DNA of 64,000 nt. It comes from Catonia carolina (lineage: Eukaryota; Arthropoda; Insecta; Hemiptera; Achilidae). Position 1 is the first letter of the stretch. Every line of letters starts with the position of its first letter. The position numbers and the translations under genes are program-made. Where the stretch lies: NCBI GenBank assembly GCA_035578175.1, contig JAQMRL010000022.1:4881501-4945500 (forward strand). The letters run 5' to 3'. The notes under the pieces were generated by a model. That model saw only the letters and a program-made list of their open reading frames with translations, was not told the DNA's origin and made no database searches. Of this stretch, positions 9,971-22,480 are shown piece by piece.

Positions 9971-11320
9971 ATAAATTATTTTCTTTCAAGTATGCTTTCA
10001 CTATTTCACTATCAAACAGAAAATACATTTTTTAAATTTATACATTCAAAAATATGCAAGGTTTTCTAGAATAGAAAATGATCCAAGTAACAATTAATAT
10101 GTTTTAATTTAACTGCATCTCTGTTATTTACTTTGTCGTATATGTAAAAACTAGATTTTATTTCATGAATATTTTTGTTTGATCATATTCAATAGAAAAA
10201 TTTAAATTGGGGTTTTCATGAAAGAAGGGCGAATATAATATGGAACTGGAAACTAGCCAGGTAGAAAGTACGTAACTGGAGAAAAGAGGTTGAAAACGAA
10301 AAATTTGACCTGCATAAAACAACTGAGCCAGATGCTACATATCCTTTAAAACACCGATTGAAATTTTAAAATCTAGTATCATGTAGAATATGTAAAACAT
10401 CTTTCTTCATTTTCTGATATAGTACAATGATAAGAAAAAATTAAAAATTTCGATTAAATACAAGCTAAAAAACTTTTGTTTTGCCAAAATTAAAATACAA
10501 TAGCCTATATGCTACACCAATTATACAAAAATATGTAGTAATAACTGATATTTTATAACATAATAAGTGTTCCCTTAGCGGGTTGTGTTGTTGCTTTTAC
10601 TTTTTCATAATTTTATTATTATGGTTCATTATTTTTATAATGAACCAGTAAAAGTACTAACATTTCCTGCTGTGGGAACATTTATGTTCAATAAAACAAA
10701 AATATAGAATTCGTTTCATTAATAATGAATCAATCTGATAATGAATAAATTAGTGTGGGAGTCTACCTTCATATATTAATTTTATTTTTTAAAACAAAAT
10801 ATGCTATTTTTTGTAGAGCAAACTATTATGAACCAAATAATATATTTATTTAACATTTTACATTTTTAAAATGATTATATCAAAGATTAAAAATTATATA
10901 TAAAATTATATACCTTGTTCAAGAATTAAGGTAAATTACCTTTTCTTAGACAGTATATTTTTTATCAACCCAACGAATTTCCAAGGTATTTTTTTAAATG
11001 ACCAAGAATTGTATTTTGTAGGGTTCTAAATAGGCAAAAGATAATTAGGCCTATGTTTCTTTTTAATTGTGTTTCAGTGAAGATTAAAATCTTTGCCACT
11101 GAAATTTGCTAGTAAAATGTTTGTAATAAACACTAAATAAAAAGAAAAGGAACAAGGCAACCGTACAAAGAATAAGATCTTTCCTTAAAATTTACGCCAA
11201 TTTCATATCAAAGCACACCGAGCTATAAATTTTGTAACTAGTGGCTGCTCTGTAATACCCACCTTTGATTTTAGAACATTAATCATGGGAATCCCATGAA
11301 ATTATCGTTGTAAAATGTTA
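9971..11320. other. AT-rich spacer, nothing recognised
   Basis: No supported gene or repeat. A TTAT/ATAA-rich palindromic stretch near 10610-10645 is simple sequence. Confidence 0.45.
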
Positions 11321-11326
11321 CAAAGA

Positions 11327-11450
11327 TTAGATTTGCTACGGTTGATTCAGTTCAACATGGACGGTATTTTTAGTTAAAACATTATGTACGGTGTGGAATT
11401 ACACATATTCACAAGATGATTGAAACATAACCCATTCAGTGTGAGAATGA
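11327..11450 (+). repeat. Dispersed repeat D, copy 1
   Basis: About 124 bp align without large gaps to 13599-13721 on the same strand. Shared blocks are GGTTGATTCAGTT, ATATTCACAAGATGATTGAA (ATATGCACAAGACGATTGAA in copy 2) and GAAACATAACCCATTCA. Identity is roughly 80 percent by eye. No coding potential is visible and the class is unknown. Confidence 0.65.
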
Positions 11451-12100
11451 GGGTAAGCTTTTTAAATAATATTTACACAAAATTTATTAAGATAAAAGCT
11501 GCATTTGAAGGACAATGAGAGTTTTTTTACTAATATGTAACAGAAAAACAATTTTTTTTATTATTGACACCCCCTTTATTTTTTTATATGGTCTCGTCAT
11601 CTCTCTTTACAACTAGCACGTTCCACCACAAATAAATTCCTGCTTCATGGACCGCAGCAAGTGTGATCTAAATTTGATGTAGAAGCTAATGCAGTTTGGC
11701 AGTAAATAAAACCTTAATGTACTGCCACTTAACCTATTGGGAAGGATATTTTTAAAAAATCGGTTCATCTATGAAAAAGAAAATAAGTAATTACACCTAA
11801 TATTAGTCAATACATGACATGATTCTCCGCTTAAGCAAGTGCACTAAGAGGAATTCCAAAATGTTACACCTTCTATTTAATGTTATACAGAGTGATACAC
11901 AAACTATTTTGGGAAAGGAATCTACATTGAAAAAACATATAAAACCTTCATTTAAATAAATATTGGTCTGGAAACGCTTCTTTAGCGTGTTACAAGTTAC
12001 AACTATCAAAAGGTATCTTCCGTGTTTCGGGTTATCCCATGGAATTAGTTTGTAATAAAATTGTTAGGGCGTCTATAAGAGTCAAAAATTATGTTTTCTT
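11451..12100. other. Spacer, nothing recognised
   Basis: AT-rich. A 68-codon minus-strand ORF (11803-12009) shows no domain. Confidence 0.4.
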
Positions 12101-12111
12101 AAGGTTCTTGA

Positions 12112-12505
12112 TTGCCCATAACAGACAGGTAGAGTGTCAAATTATTTACACTCATCTGTTCGTTGCAGGGCTAAAATAAATAGTTCTATTACTTGTCACA
12201 TGGTCAGCCAATTAAATGGCTGAATCATTTAAGAACAGAAGAGGTAGAGGTGTAAAAGACACTAATCAGAGTTATCTCCTCTGAAAGTAATGAATTTCAT
12301 TATACAGCCAGACCCTGTGGTCAATGAAGTGAAGGTGTCATTTACGGAGTGGAGGGTATATGCTTTTCAGAGGGCCCGGCATGCTGATAAGCGTACTTTT
12401 CCACTCAGTGAGGAAGGCAAAGGTAAACCACCTCACTCCTCGTTTTACTTAGTAAAACCTCTACAGGTTCAAACCAGCCTTTTGGCTGCTGACCTAAACA
12501 ACAAC
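12112..12505 (+). mobile_element. SINE-A copy 2 (full length, 394 bp, 11-bp TSD)
   Basis: The element starts TTGCCCATAACAG and ends ACCTAAACAACAAC. It is bounded by an 11-bp direct repeat AAGGTTCTTGA (12101-12111 and 12506-12516). Length and both ends agree with copy 1, so these are the true family termini. An open frame 12290-12559 runs through the 3' half but overruns the element end and has no domain, so it is taken as chance. Confidence 0.87.
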
Positions 12506-12927
12506 AAGGTTCTTGAGCTGAGAAAGCAAATAAAACAGGCCCTAGAACCATATCTTTAGTAGATTTTGAGAAATCTGGAGAAAAACGGAAAAAGGGATAA
12601 ACCCCAGGTTTTACGTACGTTGAACAATAACTTCATCAAATGGGAATTAAACACATAATGATTTTAAATAAACTTGTAAAAAATTTAATCTGGAGAAAAT
12701 TTATGTAAATAAAGTCAACTACATAACAAAAATAAATTGCAAAATATTAATCAAACTTCAAAATATTAGGAACTGGGCTGATATAAAGCATTAATTTTTC
12801 TACTTACGTTTAACCGAGTTGATTAAAATGTTCATACCTGATCTTCTTGTGGTCCTACTTATCTTAGGTTCAGATTTCCAACTTCGTATATTATTTAGTT
12901 TTTTAGTTATTTTGCACAAATGCGCGT

Positions 12928-12928
<1 letters not shown>

Positions 12929-12995
<67 letters not shown>
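12929..12995. repeat. (CA)n(CG)n(CA)n microsatellite
   Basis: This is a 67-bp run of CA repeats with a central CGCGCGCGCG block. The alternating purine-pyrimidine run is Z-DNA-prone. It forms the 5' side of the repeat at 12950-13130. Confidence 0.95.
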
Positions 12996-13130
12996 GGACC
13001 AATCGCTGAAACCGTGGTTTTTTAAATCAGGAAAACGTGTATTTTTGGTGTAAATTCGATTTCGAAAAATCGACATAAAAACTATAGTTTCTTTCCTTAT
13101 GATTTCGTACAGAGCAAGAGAAAATAGCAA
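12990..13130 (+). repeat. CA-repeat-linked dispersed repeat, copy 2
   Basis: Directly after the CA run come GGACCAATCGCTGAAA, then ATTCGATTTCGAAAAATCGA and a TTTCTTTCCTTAT block. These occur in the same order as in 5365-5500. Confidence 0.6.
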
Positions 13131-13598
13131 GGAAAATTTTATGCAAAAATATCGGCGGTTATTCAACTTGTATAATATATTATATTATTTAATTTTCACA
13201 TCTATTTTTTGTTTCTTTAAATATTATTTAAGTATTAATAAATTGTTTTATATATGTACCTACCCAGCGATGATAAAACTAAAAATGTTTAAAGATTATT
13301 ATAAAGAATCTATGGAAATTAAAGTTTTGATCTCAATTTTTGGTTTCTTTTATATTTTTAAAGAAATGTTCGTTTGTTATAATTGTGGAGTTTACAATTA
13401 TCAATACGCCTGTGTTCAATTAAAACGAAATATCAAATATTAATGATCATTTTATTGGGTTTTGTACAACAAGAATTTTTAAACGATATTGAAATAAAGT
13501 GATTTATTACCCAAGAATGGGAACCGTATCGTTGTAAATTGTATTTCAATTAATTTAAGCTGTATATAATAAACTTTTATATCAACAAACAGAGATAA

Positions 13599-13721
13599 TT
13601 ACATTTGCTAGGGTTGATTCAGTTAAACGTGGACGATATTTTTAGGTAGTACTTTATACACGGTATGGATTTACACATATGCACAAGACGATTGAAACAT
13701 AACCCATTCAATATGGGAATA
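13599..13721 (+). repeat. Dispersed repeat D, copy 2
   Basis: Direct repeat of 11327-11450 about 2.15 kb downstream. The interval between the two copies contains SINE-A copy 2 and the CA microsatellite. Confidence 0.65.
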
Positions 13722-13724
13722 CGA

Positions 13725-14905
13725 AAATACATGAACTTTTCTATCTCACCATTTCGAAATATTGTTTACTTTTTTTATTCAGTTTACCATACCCTCGCAC
13801 CATTTAAAAAAAAGCCTGTTGGAAAACTGCTTCTGTGTCATTTCCACTTTTACTATCGGCATTAAATTGGCAGTGAACCAATGGGTTATTTTTATCGCCA
13901 CCGAATTCTGTTCGTATAAATAGTTCGGAGCTATATTATATAATATCTATATCAATATATTTTATACTTACGACAAATATAAATAAAGAGACATATAAAT
14001 TATTGAAAATATTTATTCTGGAAGAAAAGTGTTCTTTGTGATAAATATATGGTTTTTACGCATACAAGAAAATTTTTATAACGTAAAATTTATACCAACA
14101 GAATAAAATTTGAATAGATAATTACAAAAATAAATATTTTATCTACTTTATATGAACAAATACGTTGAAGTATTGAAAATATGTCGCATTTTTTTGTTTT
14201 GTTTTTCACAAGTTATAAAAATTTTTTTTCTATTACTTTCGCTGTTTCTCTGTAGTTTATTTCAAACAAATCAGAAATGTCAGATCCTTTATACCAAAAT
14301 TTTATTTTTTATTACAAATTACCAATAAAGTAATATTGTGTTTAATATTTATTTATCCAATTTACTATTGTATAGTTATTACATTGTGACGATTCAAAAT
14401 CATTGACAGCTGGCTTTGTTTATTTTTTAGTTTAAAATAAATGTAAATAGATCCAGCTGGTGGAAAATAAAAATTATTTAATTTTAAAAAAGAAAAGGGA
14501 TAAACAAAATCTGGTTGCTAGACAACTACAGGAGGATGAAGAAATTGTAAAAAGATTTTAGTGGGACCTGGACGTTGAAGGAAGGTGGAGGTCCCATCCA
14601 TAATCGTTCTTTAAAGAAAATTGAGATGAAATTTATATATTTAAAAAATAATTATTAATTGGAATGAGTAAATAATAAGAGGACAAGATAGTAATAAAAA
14701 TGATAAATTTGATTTAAAAAATTGTAAAAGAAAAATAAAGAATATGATATTTAATTTATGAACATTTAATTTGTGAATAATTCATTTATTGTATAAGGGA
14801 CATCTACAAATTTGGCTAATCCCTGGTGGGAATAAGAGTTAGTCTACAAATATGTCGATCCCTTGTGGGGAATATATTTAAGTATATTACAACATCAAGT
14901 GTCTC
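13725..14905. other. AT-rich spacer, nothing recognised
   Basis: Nothing supported. GATCCCT-TGGGGAAT-like words near 14815 and 14858 form a short imperfect direct repeat of about 45 bp. Confidence 0.4.
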
Positions 14906-14909
14906 ACTA

Positions 14910-15455
14910 TAACTATGGGCTGCGATGTAAGCTTTGATAGAGACTTGGAACTCGAAAATAAAATAAATAAATTTTAAGCTATTTGTGGTGCCAATTACTG
15001 GGTAACAGAGCTAGAACACAGACAGTAGTGAAGTTCTTCAAGGTAATGGCAGCTCCAGTCCTTCTTTGTGGAAGTGAGTCATGGGTTACCACGAAACGCC
15101 CAGAAAGTAGGATCCAAGCAGCTGAAATGAGGTTTATAAGGAGGGTGAAGGGCTGCTCGAGGCTGGATTTAATATATAACGAGGAAATTAGATCTGAGTT
15201 GGGTGTATTTAGCCTGAAAAAAAGTGGAGGAGTACCGAAATCAATGGAACGGATACCAGAGGAGAGAATACAGTTAAAAGTGACGGAATATGTTCCAGTT
15301 GAAAGAAGGGAGGTGGGAAGACCTCGAAGAAGATGGCAGTAGTCGAGATGTACGGGTTGGAATATGTCGTGTTTGTGTAGAAGTATAGGACGGTTTGTGA
15401 GTTTGGAACAGGCTTAAGCCTAATCCTTAATAGTAAGAAGAAGAAAAAGAAGACT
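14910..15455 (+). pseudogene. RTE-type LINE 3' end with (AAG)n tail
   Basis: Translation starts with GCDVSFDRDLELENKINKF, hits one stop, then shifts frame into a 119-codon open frame (14983-15342). That frame carries RARTQTVVKFFKVMAAPVLL, CGSESWVTTKR and MRFIRRVKGCSRLD, ending in EVGRPRRRW. These are the conserved C-terminal blocks downstream of the RT domain in RTE-like and related LINEs. The 3' UTR ends in AAG repeats (15436-15453). The RT catalytic core is absent, so the copy is 5'-truncated. It shares its tail with 7471-7760. Confidence 0.8.
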
Positions 15456-15607
15456 AATGTTTAGTTTCGTCCATCTTGCAGATACCGTATAATGTAAAGA
15501 TGGTTTAAAGTTGACCATTAACAGACTATATGCGGTTAAATTGAAAAATTAATTTTTTTGACTAAAAGTATGTAACTTGAGTAGATTGCCTGCCCTTTTA
15601 ATGCAGT

Positions 15608-15725
15608 CGTCAGCGTTATTGGCTTCTTCTATACCAAGGGTTCATGGTTCTATTCTCGGTTAGGTCTTGAATGTTCATATCACTTACTTCCATCTATTGT
15701 TCTTTATCGTATGATTTAACGTTGA
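15608..15725 (+). mobile_element. Degraded tRNA-derived SINE
   Basis: GGCTTCTTCTATACCAAGGG is followed by TTCATGGTTCTATTCTCGGT and TAGGTCTTGAATGTTCATATCAC. This matches the GGTTTCTACGCCGGGG, CATGGTTCGATTTCCGATCA and AGGTCTGGC order of the SINE at 34040-34195. The B-box is decayed (GGTTCTATTCT). Confidence 0.5.
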
Positions 15726-15739
15726 TGTATCTAACAGCC

Positions 15740-18700
15740 AAAAATAACAGTAATAATAATGACAATAATAATTGTAGCTTTATTGATATCCTTTAACAGA
15801 ATAAAATTTACTCGCTTCAAGATACTTATTGCTGATTGACACCATTTAAATAAAATTATATTGCAATTAAAACAAAATAGGGCAATGAATAAGTAATTAT
15901 CTACAAAATTTACAATTATACTATGCATAATGAAAAAAGGCAAATACATGTAATATAATCTTAAATACAAAAAAATATAACTTTTAAGCAAACTCGAAAT
16001 TAAATTTTCAGTTTTCGTCTATTAATTTCTTAATAAATTAACCGTTATTAAGAACTCCAAGAATTCTAAGATTATGGATTGCAAAAAAGAACACTATTAA
16101 CTATTACTCATTTTTAATATTTTACTAACCTTATTTTCATTTAATTAAACTTTTTTTATTATAATTCAATATACTCGAATTTATGCAACCTTATGCTGTA
16201 TGTTAATTATAACTTTTTTTTTAAATATTTGACCATCATTTCGTGTTCCTAAATGTAGTGCACCATTTTATTTCTCCTACCCGCTGAACTAACTGATCTC
16301 TCCATCGAAGCGCTGGTCTTCCTTTTTTCTAAGCTTGACTCGCCGTATATGCAGTTATAATAAAATGGTTGAATGATAATAAAAGTGTTCTTAGTGTATT
16401 TTGGACGATTTTAAAGAATTGATTTCAGTTGACACATGGAACGAGTTTGTTTTGAAAATGGTCAAATTTCAGAATTTCGGAACGGTTTAAAAAACACTAA
16501 TTGTTGTAAAACCCGATATATAAAAATTAGGCGACCACATTGTATGAAATATCGTACAAAATTTTGGGTTTTCGTTCTAATATTTTTTTCGCAATGGCTC
16601 ATGAATAAATAACAAAAAATGGTTTACTTTGAGTTTCCTGTTACTTGTCTTTTTTGACATTTGAATTTAGTTTGTAATTCACCAGACGGACGATTCCCTT
16701 GCTAAAATTAATACCATATAACGCAACTCACTGTCAGCTTTCCAAAATATTTATCATTTAGAAGAAGGATTTTAAATGTGAACTGACATTTACATGAGAT
16801 TTCCTGATTTATATACAATATTAAATAGGGTAGTTTGTAATGATTTCTCCAAGATACTTAAATAATGAATTAAAAAGGTTGCACATTTGTTAGACTTATT
16901 TCGGAAAAATATAGCAATTGAAGTACATCAAACGAATCTAAAAAAAAAATAATGATCGGAGAAAAAAACAAAGAGGCTTCTGCTGAAAACTCGTGGGATA
17001 TTTCTCAAGAGGTGGATCAAAAACAGACATTAGCAGCACTTAGTACGCACTTCACAATGTTTATATATATATATATATATATACAGTCGCTATAAGCATT
17101 TTCGTTTCTTCTTTTCCACTTTCTCCATAATACTGTATAAATGTTTTTGGAGTTTCTATTAGATGCAAATAATCACCAGTAACTCAAAAAAATTATTAAC
17201 TAATATAAATAAGTAATATGTGGCAACAGAGTTCGTGAATAGTCTTGAAATTTTTAATGTAATAAAATTTTTTTTTAAATTTGTTTTAATTGGCTGTTCA
17301 TTTTTGTATTAGTTGGCTTCCTTTTATTGTAAGAATTGTGGATTGTATGAGGTGGTGTGTTGAACAGTATAGTCAATTGCAATGAATGAGACGTTTTTTC
17401 TAAATTAAATTTATAATCAGAAAATTAATACTTTGATTTATTAATATAATTGGTGAAATTGAACAAAAGGAAGTATTATTGGTTGTCCATATTTTTAATG
17501 TTAACATGCATGTCATTATGTCTGTATACTGTGCATATTCAGTGCATTTTAGTACAGGTATGCTAATTTGTACTACTATGAACACGTGTACGATGTATTT
17601 TCACTTAACCTCATTTCCACGAACCTAGTGGTGAATTAGCATGTTATTTGTCATTTTCTATGTCATCTAATCCAATAGTACGATAATTCTACAGATGCAT
17701 ATATTTCCAATATTCATATTTATATAATACATTTATACAGAATACTTGTATTTCAGATGGTCTAAATAAAAATATTTCCATTCAAGTGTATATTGTTATC
17801 AAAACAGCTATTCTTTCTCGGTCTGCTGACATTTCTCATTTCATTTTCAACTTTTTAATATCAACCAGTTGTTTAATCGTACGATTTGTTTTAGGTATCT
17901 GTCATAGAAATACGATTTCCTCTGTACCTTTCATTTTCATAAATTGATGTGGGTTTGACTTTAGCAAAATGAAATCACTTTCCAAGTTCAATTATTTGTT
18001 TATTATTGAATGAATAGGCTTCCTACATTTTAGAGCAAACAAATACGTTGCATATGTTACACTGGATTACCAGTACTACTATTTATGATAATTCGTGATA
18101 TGAGGTGAGTCAGTAAATGTAATTCATTTATCCCACTTCCCTTAAGCTGAAGGACGTTTTACGTTGTCTTAAATTAAGTTTCTTTTATTTTAGTTATTAA
18201 GTGTAAAGTTTCTAATACAAACTACATTGATAATTTCTAAATTTTGATTAGAGTATTTTCTTTTCGAAGACAAATAACTTCTTAACGAGTACAGTGCCGA
18301 AGAAACTGCTTAGTACTGTTTTTGTAGAGCATTTCATGCCCTACAAATTTTCTCCTGAGAAGTTTTTATCTACACCGACTCTTTGGGCTCTTTAATAAAA
18401 ATGTTAATAAAGACCATGAATTTCACATTATTTTCCAATATAATGGACAAAGCCAAATACCAATGATCGGGGATTTGTTATATGTTATTTAGATAGCTTT
18501 CACGAATGTGTGTGACCCAAATTTGTAAACTACATGATACACTTCTCAAAAATCTCTAACAATGAGCTTAAGCTCAAAACTAAGTCCAGTGACTATATTA
18601 GTTGTAAGCGTAACTTACTTAGATAATGGTTTTAAATTCTGAATTCTAAAACATTTTACACTTACCCAGAAACTTTCCCATTAGTCAATACAATTACTAG

Positions 18701-18925
18701 TCTTTGCGTAGAAAATGATACAATTCAGTAAAAATTTTATAACAGTTGTGTTGTTAATGTCAAAATAAGAAAATATATTTTCCAAATCTACTTAAAAAAT
18801 AATATATTAGATAATTTTTTTAAGCTCTGTGATATATGCAGTATAAAAAACCTGAATTAAGTGGTGTTAAGAGCTATAAGGAAAAGTAAACCATCTGGGA
18901 AAAAGTTGTATATTTAAAACAAAAC
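15740..18925. other. Long AT-rich spacer; TA microsatellite 17062-17083
   Basis: No ORF with motifs was found. The only clear feature is a (TA)11 run at 17062-17083. Short ORFs at 15731-15991 and 17400-17585 (minus) are Ile/Leu/Tyr-rich chance frames. Confidence 0.5.
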
Positions 18926-18927
18926 AT

Positions 18928-19107
18928 TGGTGTAGATGGTAACGTGCTCGCCTCTCATCATGTGGTCTTCGGTTCGAATCCCTCTCAGGCGCTGCATATT
19001 TTCATACGTTACAAAAAAATGCATTCCATCCTTCACAGTTACAACCCAACGTCGTCGCTAATGACCACTGTAGTTGTGCGACGTTAAATAAACAAAGAAA
19101 AAAAACA
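18928..19107 (+). mobile_element. tRNA-derived SINE with intact B-box
   Basis: The tRNA-like head runs TGTAGATGGTAACGTGCTCG (A-box region), CCTCTCATCATG (anticodon arm) and GGTTCGAATCC at 18971-18981, which is a perfect pol III B-box. The body reads CAACGTCGTCGCTAATGACC and ends GCGACGTTAAATAAACAAAG plus an A-rich tail (to about 19107). A tRNA cloverleaf does not close, so it is a SINE and not a tRNA gene. The copy at 4060-4212 is a relative. Confidence 0.8.
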
Positions 19108-19229
19108 CAAAACAAATGTTAATATTTTAAAAAAATTTTATATTTATTTTATTGTCAAATCAACAGCTTCAAATCTGATAATGAGTATTTTGCTTCATGT
19201 AAATTGTATAAAATAAATCGTAGTAAGAA

Positions 19230-19613
19230 TTTTTTTTTTTTTTTCTCTTTAATTATTTATTTGCAACTGTAAAATTTTACAATAAGCAAATGAGCTGGTT
19301 TTAACATAGGAAAAAAAAATTTACAATAACAAAGATTAGACCCAGCGGCTAATCTTTGTAGGTGCCACGAGTCATTGTCTTATAAGAGCAGGTCTCTATT
19401 CCATGAACGGCGAAGTCGTCGGCGAGGATTTCCAGGAAGAGTACGAGATGATAAGTTTTTGATGTATGGATTTTGATGGTTTTGAAGTTTTCCGAAGAAT
19501 CTTCTGTAGCAGCTGTACGCCATATCTTTTATGTGTGTTATTTTGAGGTCGTCATGTAGGTATTCTGTTGTTAATGTAGAATGGAGCATTGGCGTAGTAA
19601 GAATAAAGAACAA
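19230..19613 (-). pseudogene. Jockey-type LINE 3' fragment with poly(A)
   Basis: The minus strand encodes 77 residues including MLHSTLTTEYLHDD, NHQNPYIKNLSS and LPGNPRRRLRRSWNRDLL, a classic Jockey-clade ORF2 C-terminus. A UTR follows and then a poly(A) tail, seen as 15 T on the plus strand (19230-19244). The fragment begins close to 19613-19625, so it is a severely 5'-truncated insertion. Its frame is open, which suggests moderate age. It belongs to a different subfamily from the element at 1-3449. Confidence 0.8.
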
Positions 19614-19802
19614 TTATGAAAACCAATACAGTCGGTACTCAGTTTAATATAATGCTGAGGAATTAAATAATGTGATTAAAATTTAACAAATATAATTCTA
19701 CAATTTATTTGAAATACTCGTATTTCGTTAAAAAAACAGCCTACTTAATTGGTTTAAAATAGACCTTAATAATTTCTTCCTGGTGAATCAGCTTATTTTT
19801 TA

Positions 19803-20011
19803 TCTATACTAATATATAACAAAGAAGCATCGTGTGTTTGTTTGTTTGTATGAGGTAATCTCAGAAACTACTGAACTGATTTTAAAACATCTTTCATTGT
19901 TGCATAGCATAGAGCTTCCTGATCAATATAGGCTATTTTGCAACTTCAAGTAACTTTAACTAAGTGAGTTAAGCAAGGTAAACTGTGACGATGTCACATA
20001 TTTTTTTCTAA
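19803..20011 (+). mobile_element. Non-autonomous Helitron-like element
   Basis: The 5' end TCTATACTAATATATAAC, preceded by A, matches the 5'-TC terminus of arthropod Helitrons whose ends begin TCTATACTAATATTATAAAG. It is followed by GTTTGTTTGTTTG and AATCTCAGAAACTACTGAAC, also characteristic. A 3' hairpin TGTGAC-GAT-GTCACA (19984-19998) lies 9 nt before CTAA (20008-20011), as Helitron ends require (hairpin, then CTRR). A CTAG at 20017-20020 is an alternative end. The base after CTAA is G rather than the expected T, so the exact 3' end is uncertain. No Rep/helicase is encoded. Confidence 0.65.
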
Positions 20012-20024
20012 GTCCTCTAGAAAC

Positions 20025-21825
20025 TTTTAGTTGTTTCGTATATAGAAAGGTGTGAAGTTTTGAAGTTTGAAGTAGAAGAGTAACAATAAAATATTTATGT
20101 CATCACACTTTATTTGTTGTTAGTATTACTTAATATTCTACTTAAGAATAGATTATATTTAAAAAATAAATAAAAAGTAAGTTTAAAATCTTGCTGTATT
20201 TAAAAAAAAACTATTAGTACATAGGCCTATTATTGTAACAAACGTCATAGTTTTTTGTTGTTATCGGTTGATTTTCATACACCTAACCATTAATTCATTG
20301 AGATATATTCAAGTATTAAAAAAATTAATTTTTATCATAAAGAATGTATTAAACTATTAACAACTTAGGTAACAAAACACATATTTATGAATGTCATTAA
20401 ATATGGTTTTATACTTTAAATTTATTTCAGTGTGAAATGTTTTATTTATTTAAGTTGATGAAATTGCCTGTGGTTATGGCGCTCAAATAAGCTGCAGTAC
20501 GTGTCCCATGTAGCACTTTTTTTAAAAAAGCAAAAAAAAATTATTTGTGATGTTGAGCATGTAGAGCATGAAATAAACATAGAGAACTGTACATATTTTT
20601 ATTTCAAAAAATATGTAATAGTAATATAATAGGTGCCTCCTGGTAAAAATTAAAAATTCCCTCGTATTTTTAATTTAACCGAAATACATTATTGAGAGAA
20701 GGGACGATTTACTATTAAACAATTTTTTCGTGAAAATCTTAATGATTTTTGGGTGAATAAGAGTTCTAAATGTTGACAAAAATTCGGTCTAATACGTAAA
20801 AATTACTTTACAACTTCAGGATGAATTCATTATTTTTCAACATCAATCAGTATTTTCATTTCCTTTATTAAGATTATAAAAAACTAAAGACTGAGATTGG
20901 TGGTTTTCGAAAATATTTTCTGTTAGACCATTTAAAACATCTGTAAAAAGAAACATTATCGATTATTTCTCTTCGAGATTGATTTCTTCATTAAAGTTGT
21001 TTTCTTTTAATCAGGGAATCTTTATTTTTACAGTGTAAATAGTAAGTACAATTTTATAGAATAATCGCACTGCACAAAAACGTGCTTCAGATTTTATAGA
21101 TTTACATATTTTTTTGTGAAGATTTTTAAAATAATAAGTAACTTGTACAAACCAAATTATTTTTATTGTGATTTTTACAATAGATTGGTTATGTTTCTGA
21201 AAAAGAAAAAATGAAGATTGATTTCCACGGACCTGTTAAAATTAACATAAACACTGAAAGCTAATAAATTGATTCAATCGTTGTTTAAAATTTAAGTCAA
21301 TACTTTTTAAAAAACTTTTCGACATTCTCCGTAAAATTACACACTGAGTTATTGATAACAAATATTAATATTAAAAGACTCGGGTATCGAAAGTGACCAT
21401 AGTGTGACCTATCTGTACATTAACTACAGTACTTTATCAATTTTTGTTCTACTTTCTTTGACAATTGCTGATTAATTCCGTAAGCTACAATAATAATATT
21501 GAATAATGGTTTAACTAGTTGTGACTATTACCTGTTTGTATTTTTTCAATTTTAAAGTCTGAATTTATTTGCAATCAATTAAAAATAACTGTAATCAAAT
21601 TATGTTAATGTCTTTACATGACTGAGACAACAATAAAACTGCTTTCAAAAAAAAAAATAGAAAACATTAAATTTATACATAAGAAGAATACCAGATCTAA
21701 AAATTAAAGTAAAAATAAGAAAAATCAGGTGAAAAAGAAGTCGTAAAATACAGAATAGATGCTGAAGATAGTGATTTAATGTACCCACCTATTTTTTTTC
21801 GTTCATTTAAAATCCCATCAAGAGC
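20025..21825. other. AT-rich spacer, nothing recognised
   Basis: No motif-bearing frame and no paired termini were found. Confidence 0.45.
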
Positions 21826-21829
21826 TCGG

Positions 21830-21960
21830 TAAGTAGCTACTATGTCAGGTTTTAACCTGTGAAAATTTCCAGACCCTAACGGGGAACCGAACACGAGACA
21901 TATGTGTTTTAGGCTAGCGCACTACCACAACGCTACAAAGGCGGACATACGAGTAATATG
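21830..21960 (-). mobile_element. tRNA-derived SINE remnant
   Basis: The minus strand reads GTAGCGTTGTGGTAGTGCGC (A-box region), TAGCCTAAAACACATATGTC and GTGTTCGGTTCCCCGTTAGG (B-box GTTCGGTTCC, 21881-21894 reversed). The first two blocks match the SINE at 4060-4212. The tail is not delimited. Confidence 0.6.
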
Positions 21961-22289
21961 AATGTAGTCGTTTAAAAATAAAAGTTATTTAGTATTATAT
22001 TATTGTCTTTAATTTTTCTACTACACTATTTCCGTTTTATTTAATTTAACACGCGGTTGGGAATTTTGCTTTTAGGAGAAAAGGTACCCGGTGGTATATT
22101 CTCCGTTTAGGACAATGGGTGTTGTCCGTTATTTAGACCAAGATGTCTCTTCTCCGTTTTTGTTTTAGGCTACGTACAATTGGGAATGTGGCTAGGTCAC
22201 CGGCAGTAAAATTGACTAGTTGGATGCTTATTTCGTTATTTCGCGGTTAGGTCATTTACTGTTGGAATTTAGTAAATCTGAATGAGAAA

Positions 22290-22480
22290 TCAAGTACTAG
22301 TTTTATTCTCGTTAAGTCTTTGCTAATATGAAAAGAATTAAGCGCTGAAGAATTCAATTAATCGTTTTTCCTAGGTGTTTTGTACTTAAATATAAAAAAT
22401 ATCTTCCTCACAGTATTAACACGCAAGTCCTTATGCAGTGAATCATTTATCACATATCATGGAGCATTATTCGTAATTTG
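22290..22480 (+). repeat. Dispersed repeat C, copy 1
   Basis: This aligns to 46565-46770 on the same strand: AGTCTTTGCTAATATG against CGTCTTTGCCATTATC, then ACACGCAAGTCCTTATGCA against ACACGTAAGTCCCTATGCA, then ATCATGGAGCATT against ACCATGGAGCATT. No coding capacity was seen. The second copy lies near an LTR-like end at 46129, so repeat C may be part of an LTR or an internal region of an unknown element. Confidence 0.6.

Noticed and set aside
12290..12559. 89-codon ORF and its counterpart at 62431-62664 (minus)
   Set aside because: Both are the 3' half of SINE-A read in the same frame. The similarity reflects repeat homology, and the frame overruns the element end at 12505.
12929..12995. CRISPR-like or regulatory array
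   Set aside because: It is a simple dinucleotide microsatellite with no spacers.
13099..13443. 114-codon plus-strand ORF
   Set aside because: Rich in Phe, Tyr, Ile and Lys as expected of translated AT-rich DNA. No motif, and it starts inside a dispersed repeat.
18928..18995. tRNA gene
   Set aside because: The A-box region and a perfect B-box are present, but acceptor and D arms do not pair and the unit continues into a SINE body with A-rich tail.
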